A DNA stretch of 64,000 nt from Thiodiazotropha sp050305975 (GCA_050305975.1 JBNLGI010000083.1:6362-70361), one strand, 5' to 3'; numbered from the stretch's first letter, positions 28,993 through 38,641 are shown. Notes: generated by a model not told the origin, from the sequence alone. Translations and numbers: made by a program.

Positions 28993-30819
28993 ATGTTCCA
29001 TGAATACTTTGGGATTTCCGAGGATCCCTTTGCGATCACACCGGATACCCGCTATCTGTTTCAGAGCGAACGACATCGCAACGCCTTCGCGCATCTGCTC
29101 TATGGCGTGGCCGATGCCGGCGGCTTCGTACAGCTGACCGGCGACGTCGGCACCGGCAAGACCCTGCTCTGCCGCAATCTGCTGGCGCAGCTGCCGGAAG
29201 AGGTGAATGTGGCGCTGATCTTCAATCCGCGTCTGACCCCGCTGGAGCTGGTCGCCAGTATCTGCGACGAACTGAAGATCCTCTACCCCGTGGGTTGCCA
29301 GAGCATCAAAGAGATCGTCGACTTCCTCAATGCCTATCTGCTCGAGGGGTATCGCCAGGGGCACCGCACCGTGGTCATCATCGACGAGGCGCAGAACCTC
29401 AGTTACGAGGCGCTGGAGCAGGTGCGGCTGCTGACCAACCTGGAGACGGAGAAAGAGAAGCTGCTGCAGATCATCCTGGTGGGGCAGCCGGAGCTGAAGG
29501 TGGTGCTGGCCAGACCGGAACTGAAACAGCTGGCGCAGCGCATCACCGCCCGTTATCACCTGACGCCCCTCTCGGCGGAGGAGACGCGGGACTATGTTCA
29601 GCACCGGCTGCGGGTGGCCGGCGCCGACGAGCGGTTGTTCACGGAGGATGCCCTGAGGCAGCTCTATCGATTCAGCGCCGGGGTGCCGCGCCTGATCAAT
29701 GTGCTTTGCAGCCGTGCCATGCTGGCTGCCTACGGCGCCGATCAGGACAGCGTCGACGGCCGTCTCGTGCGCCGAGTGGCCAAGGAGCTGGCCGGTGACG
29801 AGGCCTTGCCGGAGTCGGCTCGAGGTTGGGTCCGGGGGCTGGCGGTGGTCGGCCTGGCGGCCCTCGCCATGGCCGGTTATCTCTACTTCTATGGCCCTCT
29901 CAAGCCCGTGAGCGGCGGACTGATGGCCCGTGTCGAGCTGCCGCCTGCGGTCCTCTCCGATCCGACGCCGAAGGAGTCGCCTTCGGTGGCTGCCGATGAG
30001 GCGACGGGATCGGCGGATGGCATCACCGACACCGCGTCGGTAACGCTGGCTGCGGAGTCCCCGTCGCAGCCCCTGCCAGAACCCGAAGAGCACTCAACCG
30101 AAGCGGTGTCAGAGCCCTCTGACGTGCAAGCTGAGCCGTTGTTGCAAGCGGCCGACAGCCAGGCCGGGCCGGACACTTCGCAGAGAGGGGCTGACGCCTC
30201 CCTCAGCCTGATGAGTCTGCTGGGAGACCAGAATGCCGCGTTTGCCACCCTCTTCGCCTACTGGCAGCGGATCTATCCCCAGGAGGACGACGGTCTCTCG
30301 GCCTGTGAGCGCGCCGAGCGGGTCGGTCTCAGCTGTATCTACGGGCGTGGCGACTGGTTGAGCCTGATGCGCTACAACCGTCCGGCCGTGATCGAACTGC
30401 TGCTCGATGACAATCGCCGCTATCAGGTGGTGGTGGCCGCTCTCGACGCTCAACAGGTCACGCTCGATCTGGCCTCGCGACGGCTCAGCTTCTCCCGTCA
30501 GGAGATCGAACCGCTGTGGACCGGCAGCTACATCGTGCTGTGGCGTCCGCCCAACTTGAGTGTGGAACCCCTGACCATGGGCATGCAGGGGCGGGACGTG
30601 GCCTGGTTGGTGTCCCGGCTCGACCGGCTCGAAGGCGTTCTGAGCGACTACGATCCGGATCGGGTGCGTTTCGACCAGACACTGAAACAGCGGGTGATGG
30701 ACTTTCAACAGTCCATGGGGCTGATCGCCGATGGTATCGTCGGTCGTCAGACCATCATTCAGCTGAGTACCTCGGTGGCCGATACCACCACCCCGGTCCT
30801 GATGCGCAGCGGAGGTTGA
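28993..30819 (+). CDS. gspA: GspA/ExeA-type ATPase with peptidoglycan-binding domain
   Basis: A 608-residue protein. The N-terminal AAA ATPase (about 1-270) has Walker A GDVGTGKT (50-57) and Walker B VVIIDEAQ (127-134). A single transmembrane segment (about 284-300) leads to a periplasmic part rich in Pro, Glu and Ser. The C-terminus (about 535-605) is a peptidoglycan-binding type 1 fold, with GMQGRDVAWLVSRL and MGLIADGIVGRQTII. GspA, with GspB, helps place the type II secretin in the outer membrane by opening the peptidoglycan layer. gspB follows one base after the stop. The core gsp genes are not in this window. Confidence 0.93.
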   Translation: MFHEYFGISEDPFAITPDTRYLFQSERHRNAFAHLLYGVADAGGFVQLTGDVGTGKTLLCRNLLAQLPEEVNVALIFNPRLTPLELVASICDELKILYPVGCQSIKEIVDFLNAYLLEGYRQGHRTVVIIDEAQNLSYEALEQVRLLTNLETEKEKLLQIILVGQPELKVVLARPELKQLAQRITARYHLTPLSAEETRDYVQHRLRVAGADERLFTEDALRQLYRFSAGVPRLINVLCSRAMLAAYGADQDSVDGRLVRRVAKELAGDEALPESARGWVRGLAVVGLAALAMAGYLYFYGPLKPVSGGLMARVELPPAVLSDPTPKESPSVAADEATGSADGITDTASVTLAAESPSQPLPEPEEHSTEAVSEPSDVQAEPLLQAADSQAGPDTSQRGADASLSLMSLLGDQNAAFATLFAYWQRIYPQEDDGLSACERAERVGLSCIYGRGDWLSLMRYNRPAVIELLLDDNRRYQVVVAALDAQQVTLDLASRRLSFSRQEIEPLWTGSYIVLWRPPNLSVEPLTMGMQGRDVAWLVSRLDRLEGVLSDYDPDRVRFDQTLKQRVMDFQQSMGLIADGIVGRQTIIQLSTSVADTTTPVLMRSGG

Positions 30820-30820
30820 G

Positions 30821-31720
30821 ATGTCGTCCATACTCGACGCCCTGGAGAAGGCGGAAGAGGAGAGGATCCGTGATCTCTCCCCGGGGCTGCGGCCGGCGCG
30901 GCGAGCCAGCAAGGCGCGCCGCCGGCGTCTGCCGGCAATCGCCGCCGGGGTGGCGCTCCTGTTGTTGCTCAATCTGCTGTTCTGGTGGTTCTATCTGCGC
31001 GCCGTACCCGAGGCCGACCCGGCCGAGGTGCCGCAGGTGGCGCGAGCGCCCGAACCCGAGGTCGTCCCGCCGAGGGTGGTGCCACCCGTGCAGCCGAAAC
31101 CTGCGATCAAGCCGGCGCTCAGCCTGCATGAGCAGCTGAAGCGCAACGCGGCGCCGAGCGCGAAGCCGCTGATCGAGGAGGCGCAAGTCACCCGCAAACC
31201 GGTGCCTGCTGCGGCAGCCATTCCCCCGGCCCCTGCACAGCCAGCCGAACCGGTGCAGGAGCCGACAGCCGCTCCGGCGCCGCCGGCAAGGCGGGCCGAG
31301 CCGGTTCAGGCTGCAGTCGCCGACACGGAGCTGGCTCGGGCCGGGCCTCCCCCGGGCCGGGTGGAGCGAGAGCCGCCTGCCCTTCCGTCAGCCCCGACGA
31401 CACCGCCGCTTGCGCCCTCCGATGAGGCCAGTCCCTCCCTCTCGGGGAACGAGCCGGAGCCGCCACTGGAGACGCCGCAGCAGGAACAGATTCCATTGGT
31501 CTGGGAGCTGTCGCAGACTCTGCGTGAAAAGGTGCTGCAGCTGAAGAGCAGCGTGCATGTCTATAGCGCGGTTCCGGCGCAAAGGTTCGTCATCATCAAT
31601 ATGCGGCGCTACGCCGAAGGCGATACCCTGCCGCCTGACGGTTTTCGTCTGGCGCGGATAGATCAGGATGGGGTAGTCATCGATTACGGAGCGGGGTTGG
31701 TGCGCCTGCCGCGGCGTTGA
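30821..31720 (+). CDS. gspB: General secretion pathway protein GspB
   Basis: A 299-residue protein. A short cytoplasmic N-terminus begins MSSILDALEKAEEER, the signature start of GspB-type proteins. A transmembrane helix (about residues 46-64) follows, then a long low-complexity Pro/Ala/Glu-rich linker (about 67-225), then a conserved C-terminal GspB domain containing VHVYSAVPAQRFVIINMRRY and RLARIDQDGVVIDY. It begins immediately after gspA and should form the GspAB inner-membrane complex with it. Length fits the family. Confidence 0.92.
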   Translation: MSSILDALEKAEEERIRDLSPGLRPARRASKARRRRLPAIAAGVALLLLLNLLFWWFYLRAVPEADPAEVPQVARAPEPEVVPPRVVPPVQPKPAIKPALSLHEQLKRNAAPSAKPLIEEAQVTRKPVPAAAAIPPAPAQPAEPVQEPTAAPAPPARRAEPVQAAVADTELARAGPPPGRVEREPPALPSAPTTPPLAPSDEASPSLSGNEPEPPLETPQQEQIPLVWELSQTLREKVLQLKSSVHVYSAVPAQRFVIINMRRYAEGDTLPPDGFRLARIDQDGVVIDYGAGLVRLPRR

Positions 31721-31739
31721 ATCCGTAACGTGCTAGCGG

Positions 31740-32900
31740 TTACTCCCAGGGCGCCGTCTGGCAGAGTACGGCGCGGTCCTTGCCTTGCCGTTGCGCCTCC
31801 TTGCAGCGGGCCTCCACCAGGTTCAGCAGCGCTTTGACATCGGCGAGTCGATCGACGGAGCGTTCCACCACCCCGATGCTGGCGGTGACCGCCTTGTCGT
31901 CCGGCAGGGTGCCGATCCCCTTGCTGCGAATGCGATCGACCGTGATCGCCGCGCCGGCACAGTCGGTGGTGTGCAGAATCAGCAGGAAGCGCTGTTCACC
32001 CCAACGCACCAGCAGGTCGCTGTGGCGCAGATCGTCCCGCAGGATATCGGCGGCTTCCTGGACCACATGGTCGTAGGTGGCGTAACCGTACTCATCGATG
32101 ATCTTCTGGCTGTCATCCAGTTCGACCAAGGCGACCGCCAGGGGTTCGTTGTTCATGGACGCGCTTTCGTGCAGCCGCAGCAGGTTTTCCATGCCGGAGC
32201 GGCGGGTCAGCGATCCTGTGACCGGATCGAAGTCGCTGCGGCCGATGAACGAGACCATGTACTGCAGCTGCAGGGTCGAGGTGAAGAAGACGATGCCGAG
32301 TACAATCAACAGCAGCCAGACGGTCGGCAGCATCTGCAGCAGATCGGTGGCGGCGAAGAAGTTCCAGCCGGTGATCACCAGCAGACTCAGCGGCAGCATC
32401 ATCAACGCTCCCTCGAGTACCGTCAGCGGGAAGAGTCCCAGCATGCCGACGGCGATATAGGGCAGCAGGGAGTAGAAATGGATCGCCAGCTGATTCTGCT
32501 CGGTCATCGGCAGATCCAGCAGGATATAGGCCGAGGCGAAAAAGGTGACCGGCAGATTGATCAGCAACAGGCCAAGGGCCGCCCAGCTGTTGCGCTGGGT
32601 CCTCTCCCACTTCGTATCGCGTGCCTGCAAGACGAAGCCGAGGGTCGACAGCACACGGATCGTCACGATTGGCAGCAATGCGTCAGCCGGTAGCAGGATC
32701 AGGTCGACCAGCAGCCAGAGCGGGACCAGAATGGCCATCAGGGTGGCGAGAAAGCGGATACGGTCGAACAGCAGGCGGCAGCGGTGCTCCTGCATGAATG
32801 TGGGGTGTTCCTCGGGCGAGAGCAGATCCAGAAACTGGTCCAGAGAGTGGATGCGGTAGGTGGTGGCCAGGTGCTGCAGCAGGCGCGACATGAGGGGCAT
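31740..32900 (-). CDS. Degenerate GGDEF-domain membrane protein (likely inactive cyclase)
   Basis: A 386-residue protein. Residues 50-215 contain about six transmembrane segments in an uncharacterised N-terminal sensor region. The C-terminal half is a GGDEF fold, but the active-site motif is GEQRF (301-305), and the substrate-binding segment is ELDDSQKIIDEYGY where an active protein has DLDNFKAINDNFGH. The RxxD pattern (292-295, RHSD) is kept. An active cyclase paralogue at 50680 aligns along the whole length, with motif positions identical. The protein has probably lost catalysis and may sense c-di-GMP or regulate a partner. It is convergent with gspB. Confidence 0.82.
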   Translation of the reverse strand: MPLMSRLLQHLATTYRIHSLDQFLDLLSPEEHPTFMQEHRCRLLFDRIRFLATLMAILVPLWLLVDLILLPADALLPIVTIRVLSTLGFVLQARDTKWERTQRNSWAALGLLLINLPVTFFASAYILLDLPMTEQNQLAIHFYSLLPYIAVGMLGLFPLTVLEGALMMLPLSLLVITGWNFFAATDLLQMLPTVWLLLIVLGIVFFTSTLQLQYMVSFIGRSDFDPVTGSLTRRSGMENLLRLHESASMNNEPLAVALVELDDSQKIIDEYGYATYDHVVQEAADILRDDLRHSDLLVRWGEQRFLLILHTTDCAGAAITVDRIRSKGIGTLPDDKAVTASIGVVERSVDRLADVKALLNLVEARCKEAQRQGKDRAVLCQTAPWE

Positions 32901-33136
32901 GTGATCTACTCCGGATGAGGCATCCTATGGATGCTCGACTTCAATGCACTGTCCAGCCACCGTCGGATAGTGCGGCGGATGCCCGGTATCTGGTTCAGTA
33001 AATGTGTAGCTTTTGGGGCAGGAAAAGCATAAGGGGCGGCGGCGGGAAAGGCAATCCACGCACTCTCACCAGGGTTTTCAGCGGCGCTGGCGCAGGTGCG
33101 GGGGATGGACCGCCGAGGATTGAACGGGGGAAGCCG

Positions 33137-33742
33137 ATGCAGATGAGGGTATTTTTCGTTGCGGTGATGGCGGCACTGTTGCTGACACTGGTCTATCGCA
33201 CTTATGTCAGCCACCAGCCGCTGACCGCACGCACCTGGTATCAGGGCCAGGACATTACCGAGGGTAGCGATCCCATGCCTTTCGATGCGTCGCATGCGCA
33301 GAGCGCGGGCTATCCCGAGCGCGACGACGGCGGGAACCTGCCCAGCGATGTCTATCGGGACTATATCGCCGCGGCTGCAGCGGGACGGTTCGATGAGAGC
33401 CTTCTCAGCGATGCCTCCCGTGCGCTCTTCGAGACGCGCCGCCCTTCGCTTGAACAGCTGAGGAACAGCGTCGCCGGCTATGAGGCGTGCCATGATCTCG
33501 AGGAGCTGGCCAACTACGACCTTGCGGTCCTGCGCTATGCTCCCGATCAACGCCAATGCCCGCCGATCACCATGCGGCGCGAATTCGGGCATTGGCGTAT
33601 CGATTTCAGCACCCTGCAACATGCCATCAGCCTCAACCTACGCAACCAATGGCACTTCAAGGACGGTCACCCACCCTCCGAGTATGCCTTCGCCTTCACC
33701 GGTTGGCGCTTCGACGCCAACGGCTATCCTATCCTGCCGTGA
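33137..33742 (+). CDS. Exported or membrane-anchored hypothetical protein
   Basis: A 201-residue protein starting MQMRVFFVAVMAALLLTLVY, a signal anchor. The rest is soluble. It includes DYIAAAAAGRFDESLLSDASRALFETRR and an aromatic C-terminus (EYAFAFTGWRFDANGYPILP). The start at 33137 is supported by GGGGGAAG just upstream; an in-frame frame from 33002 has no site. No known domain was recognised. It is convergent with the DUF5666 lipoprotein gene, sharing a short terminator-like hairpin. Confidence 0.6.
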   Translation: MQMRVFFVAVMAALLLTLVYRTYVSHQPLTARTWYQGQDITEGSDPMPFDASHAQSAGYPERDDGGNLPSDVYRDYIAAAAAGRFDESLLSDASRALFETRRPSLEQLRNSVAGYEACHDLEELANYDLAVLRYAPDQRQCPPITMRREFGHWRIDFSTLQHAISLNLRNQWHFKDGHPPSEYAFAFTGWRFDANGYPILP

Positions 33743-33756
33743 CGGCTGGAGCCGTC
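33741..33756. terminator. Hairpin between convergent genes
   Basis: Perfect palindrome GACGGCTGGAGCCGTC (six-base stem, TGGA loop) overlaps the stop of the plus-strand gene ending at 33742 and sits next to the end of the minus-strand gene at 33758. No T-run follows on either strand, so a terminator role is only possible. Confidence 0.35.
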
Positions 33757-33757
33757 T

Positions 33758-35161
33758 TCAGGATTCGACTTCGATCTGATCAGCGGTCCCGTCGTTGTTG
33801 TCATCGGTGACTTTGACCTTGTCTCCGACGGTCGGCGCAGGGCCAGTGACCGTGGTGCTGCCGTCGATGGTGAAGCTGACGCCGACCAGGGTGATCGAAG
33901 TGGCGTCGATGGCTTCGACAGTGGCCTCGACTTCGGTGTGGTTGTCGTCTTCGCGCTCGATGCTGTAGGCATAGTAGCCGCTGCCGTTGGCGGCGATCTC
34001 CACTTCCACGAAGTCGCTCGATGTCAGTTCGTCCAGGGTGAAGCTGCCGTCGCCGTTGCTATCGAAGTGGCTGCTGTCCTCGAACCTGGTGGAGTTGTCG
34101 GTGGTGAAATCGAGCGTTTGGCTGTTGCCTAGATCCAGGGTCAGCGTACCGTTCTTGGCGTCGCTGTTGGTGACGGCCAGGACCCGGGCTTTGATCTCGA
34201 TGTCGCCGTCCTCACTGTTGATTTCACTGACCACCAGCAGGTCGCCGTTCATCGTGCCTTCGACTTCGACCTCGGTGCCTTCGGTGATGTTCGAGGGCAG
34301 CGGATTGCTCAGCATCAGCCCGATTCCGTTGACAGTGTAGCCGTCTGTGGCATTGCCCATAAGGATGCCGCGCACCTTCACTTCGCTGTCGCTGTCGTCG
34401 ATCAGGTCGTCATCGTCGGACTCGATGCGCCGTGCCTCCAGTCCGCTGCCGGTGTCGACCAGTTTCACTTCGGCGAAGGTGCCGATCGGGTTGGCCGGCA
34501 GGTCGATGCTGGCGCTGCTGCTGATGGCGTAGGGTCCTGCCGGGTCGCCGTTCTGGAGTTCTAGCGTGATGGTCGCGCCGTCGTACTGGGTGATGCTGCC
34601 TTTCACCTCATAGTCATGGTTGCTGTCGTTCTGCAGTTCGATGCGGGAGGCGATGATCTGGCTGCCGTCGAAAAAGCCGCTGACTTCGAGCTCCTGTCCC
34701 TCGGCAAGGCCGGCAAAACTGGCGCCATCGTCGAATACGGTATCTCGGGCATCGGCGCTGACCGCCATGCCGAGGATGGTGAAGTTGGCTGTGCCGCCGT
34801 TGACAATCAGGCTGCCGCTGTCGATCGGCCCCTCCAGATCATCGTCGTAGTAGATGCTGTCTGCTGTGCCCGTGATACCGTCGTCGTTGATCCGGCCGAC
34901 CACCTTGACTTTCATACCGACGGCAAGGGAGTCATCCCCGCTGGCGGATTCGTCCTTGTCATCCACGTAATAGCTGGTGGATGGGCCGGTTTCATACTCC
35001 ACGCCATTGACGTAGACGCTGCCGAAACCGTCGACTTTGCCGATACTGCTCGATTTTGCGCTTGTCACGCTGGAGCTTCCGCCGCCACCTCCACCGCAAG
35101 CGGCAATCAGAGCGATGGTGGATGCGGCTGTGGCCAGTGTGAGTAACTTGTGCGGTTTCAT
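33758..35161 (-). CDS. DUF5666 repeat lipoprotein with an EF-hand
   Basis: A 467-residue protein with a lipoprotein signal: MKPHKLLTLATAAST followed by IALIAACGGGGGG (lipobox Cys near residue 22). The rest is about six tandem DUF5666-like beta domains of roughly 65-85 residues, each ending in a strand like IIASRIEL or LVVSEIN. Near residue 385 there is an EF-hand-type loop, DSNGDGSFTLDE, so calcium may bind. The pI is very acidic. It is probably an outer-membrane-anchored surface protein of unknown role. The start at 35161 has GGAGG 8 bases upstream; a longer frame to 35239 has no site. Confidence 0.8.
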   Translation of the reverse strand: MKPHKLLTLATAASTIALIAACGGGGGGSSSVTSAKSSSIGKVDGFGSVYVNGVEYETGPSTSYYVDDKDESASGDDSLAVGMKVKVVGRINDDGITGTADSIYYDDDLEGPIDSGSLIVNGGTANFTILGMAVSADARDTVFDDGASFAGLAEGQELEVSGFFDGSQIIASRIELQNDSNHDYEVKGSITQYDGATITLELQNGDPAGPYAISSSASIDLPANPIGTFAEVKLVDTGSGLEARRIESDDDDLIDDSDSEVKVRGILMGNATDGYTVNGIGLMLSNPLPSNITEGTEVEVEGTMNGDLLVVSEINSEDGDIEIKARVLAVTNSDAKNGTLTLDLGNSQTLDFTTDNSTRFEDSSHFDSNGDGSFTLDELTSSDFVEVEIAANGSGYYAYSIEREDDNHTEVEATVEAIDATSITLVGVSFTIDGSTTVTGPAPTVGDKVKVTDDNNDGTADQIEVES

Positions 35162-35557
35162 ATCGATGTCCTCCATCGGGGGGTGACATGGAAGTTGGTG
35201 GTGTATTTTAAAAATGGGATATTTTTCCCAATATTTCAATTATAGATGTCACGCGGTATCTTGCAAGTCATCGCCATCCATCACCTGCGTCGAGCCGATG
35301 AATGCTATGCAGAATCTGTCGTTCAGGAATTTGAATCCTGCGCGGATAGGGGTTTTGAGGTCTTTATCGCGCCGTTGCTGACTGGAAGGGCTTGGGAGGT
35401 GTGGATGTTGATCGAGCCGCATGACCGCCGTACCGACTCCATCGTCTGTCATCATCCTGTCATGCGTGAGGGTTTCAATATCGCGGCATGAGTGTGTCCT
35501 CTCAGACTTCTGCAGGTGTTCATCCGAAGGCGGGTCGTCCACTATCGGGGTGTGTTG
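35162..35557. other. Divergent intergenic region
   Basis: This 396-base gap separates the minus-strand lipoprotein gene from the plus-strand HAD gene. The AT-rich part at 35205-35250 probably holds the lipoprotein promoter and includes a small GGGA-TATTTT-TCCC hairpin. The plus-strand frame 35246-35491 lacks a ribosome binding site and is antisense to nothing supported; it is not called as a gene. Confidence 0.35.
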
Positions 35558-36244
35558 GTGTATACCGGTAATCGTTTGGTGATTCTCGATGCCGATGGCA
35601 CCACCGTGGATGCCTTCAGCGCCATCAACCAGACTTTCGCCGCCCATGGCATGGATATCGGCGATATCGAGCGTTTTCAGAACCGCCGCCACATTTTCAA
35701 ATACCTCGGTGGGTTGCGGGAGTTGCCGAAGAATCTGCGCCATCAGCTCAAAGGGCGCAAACGCAGCGCGCTGATCGCCACGCTGACCGAGATCTACCGC
35801 GAACAGGCGGAACTCTATGAGGGGGCGGGGGAGCTGATCAACCGGCTGCTGGAAGCACCGGAGATTCGTGTCGGGGTCATCACCCGCAACATTACCCGGC
35901 AGCCTGAGGAGACGCTGAAGCGGCTCTACCGGCGCAACGGGGTGGAGGTGGAGGGTTTCGATTTCTTCGTTCATCTGCCGTTGAAAGAGGACAAGCTGCC
36001 CGCTTTCCGCGCGATGCGGGAGACCTACGGCGTCAATCCCTCGCGCGCCTTCGCCTCGGGCGACGAAAAGCGGGACTTTTTCGCTGCGGTCGGCAGCGGC
36101 ATGCACCCGTTCATGGTCTCCTATGGCTTTGAAAGTTTCGAGCGCCTGACCGGTAAGGTCGGCATTCCGCAGGAGCTCATCTCCCGCCATCCCCTGCAGC
36201 TCAAAGAGCGTATACTGCACACTTTCGATCTATTGGATGCATAG
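35558..36244 (+). CDS. HAD-superfamily hydrolase
   Basis: About 228 residues. The HAD motifs are visible: motif I LDADGTT with the nucleophile Asp, motif II VITRN, a Lys in motif III (LKEDKLPAF), and motif IV SGDEKRDFFAA. The cap region between motifs I and II is about 90 residues and helical. This points to a phosphatase-type HAD enzyme; the substrate is not deducible. The start is uncertain: GTG at 35558, with GGGG 7 bases upstream, is favoured over GTG 35552 or a longer frame from 35492. It runs into the RssA-like gene 39 bases later. Confidence 0.78.
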   Translation: MYTGNRLVILDADGTTVDAFSAINQTFAAHGMDIGDIERFQNRRHIFKYLGGLRELPKNLRHQLKGRKRSALIATLTEIYREQAELYEGAGELINRLLEAPEIRVGVITRNITRQPEETLKRLYRRNGVEVEGFDFFVHLPLKEDKLPAFRAMRETYGVNPSRAFASGDEKRDFFAAVGSGMHPFMVSYGFESFERLTGKVGIPQELISRHPLQLKERILHTFDLLDA

Positions 36245-36283
36245 TGACGGCGGCAGGAACGCCAGTGGCAGGTGGGATGGACC

Positions 36284-37228
36284 ATGCACGAATCGGAACA
36301 TCGTAAACCGGTGGTGGCTATCGCTCTGGGCAGTGGCGCGGCTCGGGGATGGTCGCACATCGGGGTGATCAAAGAACTCACAGCCCTGGGTTTCGAACCG
36401 GAGATCGTGGCCGGCAGCTCCATCGGGGCGTTGGTGGGAGCGGCCTACGCGGCCGGTCAGTTGGAACGGCTCGAACATTGGACCCTGGCGCTCGATTGGC
36501 GGGGAATTCTCAAATACCTCGATCCCAGCCTCATGCGGGGCGGACTGATCGAGGGGGAGAAGCTCTCCGAGCTGGTGGCCCAGTACGTGGAGGATCTCCA
36601 TTTCGAGGAGTTACCGCGACGACTCGGGGTGGTGGCCACCGAGCTGGAGACCGGACGCGAGATCTGGTTTCGCGAAGGTCCGGTGATGGAGGCGGTGCGG
36701 GCTTCGATCGGACTGCCTGGGCTGTTCACCCCGATCTCCCATGATGGACGCTGGCTGGTCGACGGTGGCTTGTCGAACCCGGTTCCGGTCTCGCTTTGCC
36801 GGGCCATGGGCGCCGACCTGGTGATCGCGGTGAACCTCAATGGCGATATCCTCGGACGTCACTTCCGGCGTGAGGCGCGTGAAACGGAAGACGACGCAGG
36901 GACTGGTGAGGAGGCGTTTTGGGATCGTCTGGCCGGCCAGCTCAAAAACACCCTGAGCAGTCGCCGGGATATGCTGTTGGCGCGCCTATTGGGTGAGGGC
37001 CGGGGCCATCCGGGGCTTTACGAGGTGCTGGCCAGTTCCATCAACATCATGCAGGACCGCATCACACGCAGCCGCATGGCGGGTGATCCGCCGGACATCA
37101 TCCTCACGCCGCGGCTTTCACGTCTGGGTTTGATGGAGTTCGATCAGGCGGCACTGGCCATCGAGGAGGGGCGACAGTCGGTGCGGCGCATGCGGCCGGC
37201 TCTGGAGGCGCTGTTGGAGTCGGTCTGA
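36284..37228 (+). CDS. Patatin-like phospholipase, RssA type
   Basis: A 314-residue cytoplasmic patatin-family protein. The oxyanion-hole motif is GSGAARG, the nucleophile elbow is GSSIG, and the dyad is DGG in WLVDGGLSNPVP. The overall length and motif spacing are like RssA/YchK-type proteins, which have no secretion signal. Substrates are membrane phospholipids in studied relatives, but RssA itself is poorly defined. The start at 36284 lies after GGTGGGATGG. It shares its direction with the HAD gene just upstream and may be in one operon with it. Confidence 0.86.
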   Translation: MHESEHRKPVVAIALGSGAARGWSHIGVIKELTALGFEPEIVAGSSIGALVGAAYAAGQLERLEHWTLALDWRGILKYLDPSLMRGGLIEGEKLSELVAQYVEDLHFEELPRRLGVVATELETGREIWFREGPVMEAVRASIGLPGLFTPISHDGRWLVDGGLSNPVPVSLCRAMGADLVIAVNLNGDILGRHFRREARETEDDAGTGEEAFWDRLAGQLKNTLSSRRDMLLARLLGEGRGHPGLYEVLASSINIMQDRITRSRMAGDPPDIILTPRLSRLGLMEFDQAALAIEEGRQSVRRMRPALEALLESV

Positions 37229-37247
37229 ACCGCCGGCCCGCCACTGC

Positions 37248-38126
37248 CTACTCATTATAGAAGGGGTAGAAGGGCTCGCTGGCTTGGCTGACGGGCGCTT
37301 CGTCCAACAGCCTGGCCTTGACCCGGGCCACGGTCAGGCCCTCGTCGTCGCAGATTTCCGGGAACAGACGAAACACCCGCCCCGTCTCCCGGGGGCGTTG
37401 CCACGCGGCCTGTTCCAGACGCTGTCGCAGGCCCTGTTCGAGTTCCAGCTGCAGCAGCCAGGGCGCCTGCCAGTCGAGGTAATCGGTGACTAGGCGCCAG
37501 GCGCTGGAACTGGGCCAGTCGGTGCTGAGCAGCAGGGGCGGAAACGCCTGCGCCGGGAAGCGCTCGCCGTCCATGCTGATTGCCTCGCTGGTGCTGCGTT
37601 CGATCCAGACGGCCACCGGTCGCTTTCCGGCGGTCTGGCGGATCAGGTTTTTCAGGTCTTGGATATCCCCGGCCTCGGAACGAAAGCTGCGGCTTGCGCT
37701 GCCGACCGGGTACCAGGCCGGATTGTCGGTAGACGGCAGGGCCTCGGCATCCAGTGCGCTGTCGAGCAGCGCCAGCGGCCGACGGTCGACTCCGTGCAGC
37801 AGCCAACATTCGAAGCGGTCGGCCAGGGGAAAGGGGATCTGTCCCGCATAGCGTTCCAGCGCCTTCACCAATTTGTCGCCGATCGATTCGACCAGTTCCG
37901 ATGGAGCGGTGCCGCGGATCTTCGACCGCCTCAGACCCCGAGCAGATTGCCAGTCGCCATAGCGGACCTCCGACAAACCGGTATGGCTGACAATTCGCTC
38001 ATCGGCCACGAAGAGCTTCCAGTTGTCGCCATCCATGCTTTCCGCAATACCGCCCGATACGCTGACAACCTGCTGCACGCCGTGGAACGGCGAGAGCAGG
38101 CGTCGGCTGTAGCATCGAGTCTCCAT
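37248..38126 (-). CDS. Conserved-looking hypothetical protein, 292 residues
   Basis: Soluble protein with no signal peptide or membrane segment and no motif I recognise. Features are a tryptophan-rich middle and end (TDWPSSSAWRLVTDYLDWQAPWL), an acidic/hydrophobic pattern around WYPVG and a C-terminal aromatic cluster FYPFYNE. The frame has normal codon usage for the window and a plausible site (AATGGTGG) before ATG 38126. It is convergent with the RssA-like gene with a gap of 19 bases. Function unknown. Confidence 0.6.
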   Translation of the reverse strand: METRCYSRRLLSPFHGVQQVVSVSGGIAESMDGDNWKLFVADERIVSHTGLSEVRYGDWQSARGLRRSKIRGTAPSELVESIGDKLVKALERYAGQIPFPLADRFECWLLHGVDRRPLALLDSALDAEALPSTDNPAWYPVGSASRSFRSEAGDIQDLKNLIRQTAGKRPVAVWIERSTSEAISMDGERFPAQAFPPLLLSTDWPSSSAWRLVTDYLDWQAPWLLQLELEQGLRQRLEQAAWQRPRETGRVFRLFPEICDDEGLTVARVKARLLDEAPVSQASEPFYPFYNE

Positions 38127-38257
38127 ACCACCATTCTGGTCAGCGTGCCGACGAAGGGCAAGGTTAGGTAATCAACGGAATTGCAGCGGTTTTTTCAATT
38201 GCACCTCGCCGCATAATCGGCCTTTCAGTGTGCATCGGGAGCAACCGCGGTAGCGCT

Positions 38258-38641
38258 ATGATCAGAGTCATCCTTGTTTGCGGCAGTCTGCTGTTGTGGG
38301 GCTGCAGCGGCTCCGGAGAGAGTGGTTCCGCCGCCCCGGAAATGCCCCGCTTCGCCGACGAGCATCTGGCCAAGGGGCGTGGGGTCTGGATGGGGACCTG
38401 CCGCAACTGTCACCTGCTGGGCGTCTCCGGTGCGCCGGCGGTGACTGACTATGGCGCCTGGGAACCGCGTATCGAAAAAGGCAGGCAGGCGCTCTATCAG
38501 AGTGCCTTGAACGGCATCAAAGGCATCGATGACGGCTACCGCATGCCGCCGCGGGGTGGAAACGCCCAGCTCAAGGAGCAGCAGGTGCGTCAAGCTGTCG
38601 ACTATATGGTGGCGGTGGTCAAGGAGCTGGCGGGTCGGTGA
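38258..38641 (+). CDS. c-type cytochrome lipoprotein (cytochrome c5-like)
   Basis: A 127-residue protein. A lipoprotein signal (MIRVILVCGSLLLWGCSGS, Cys16) is followed by a short acidic linker and one haem-binding motif CRNCH. The axial Met is probably in YRMPPRGG, typical of class I c5/CCP-like cytochromes. It should carry electrons in the periplasm while tethered to a membrane. The start at 38258 is chosen because it gives an intact lipobox signal; the ribosome binding site is weak. No oxidoreductase gene lies beside it. Confidence 0.85.
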   Translation: MIRVILVCGSLLLWGCSGSGESGSAAPEMPRFADEHLAKGRGVWMGTCRNCHLLGVSGAPAVTDYGAWEPRIEKGRQALYQSALNGIKGIDDGYRMPPRGGNAQLKEQQVRQAVDYMVAVVKELAGR

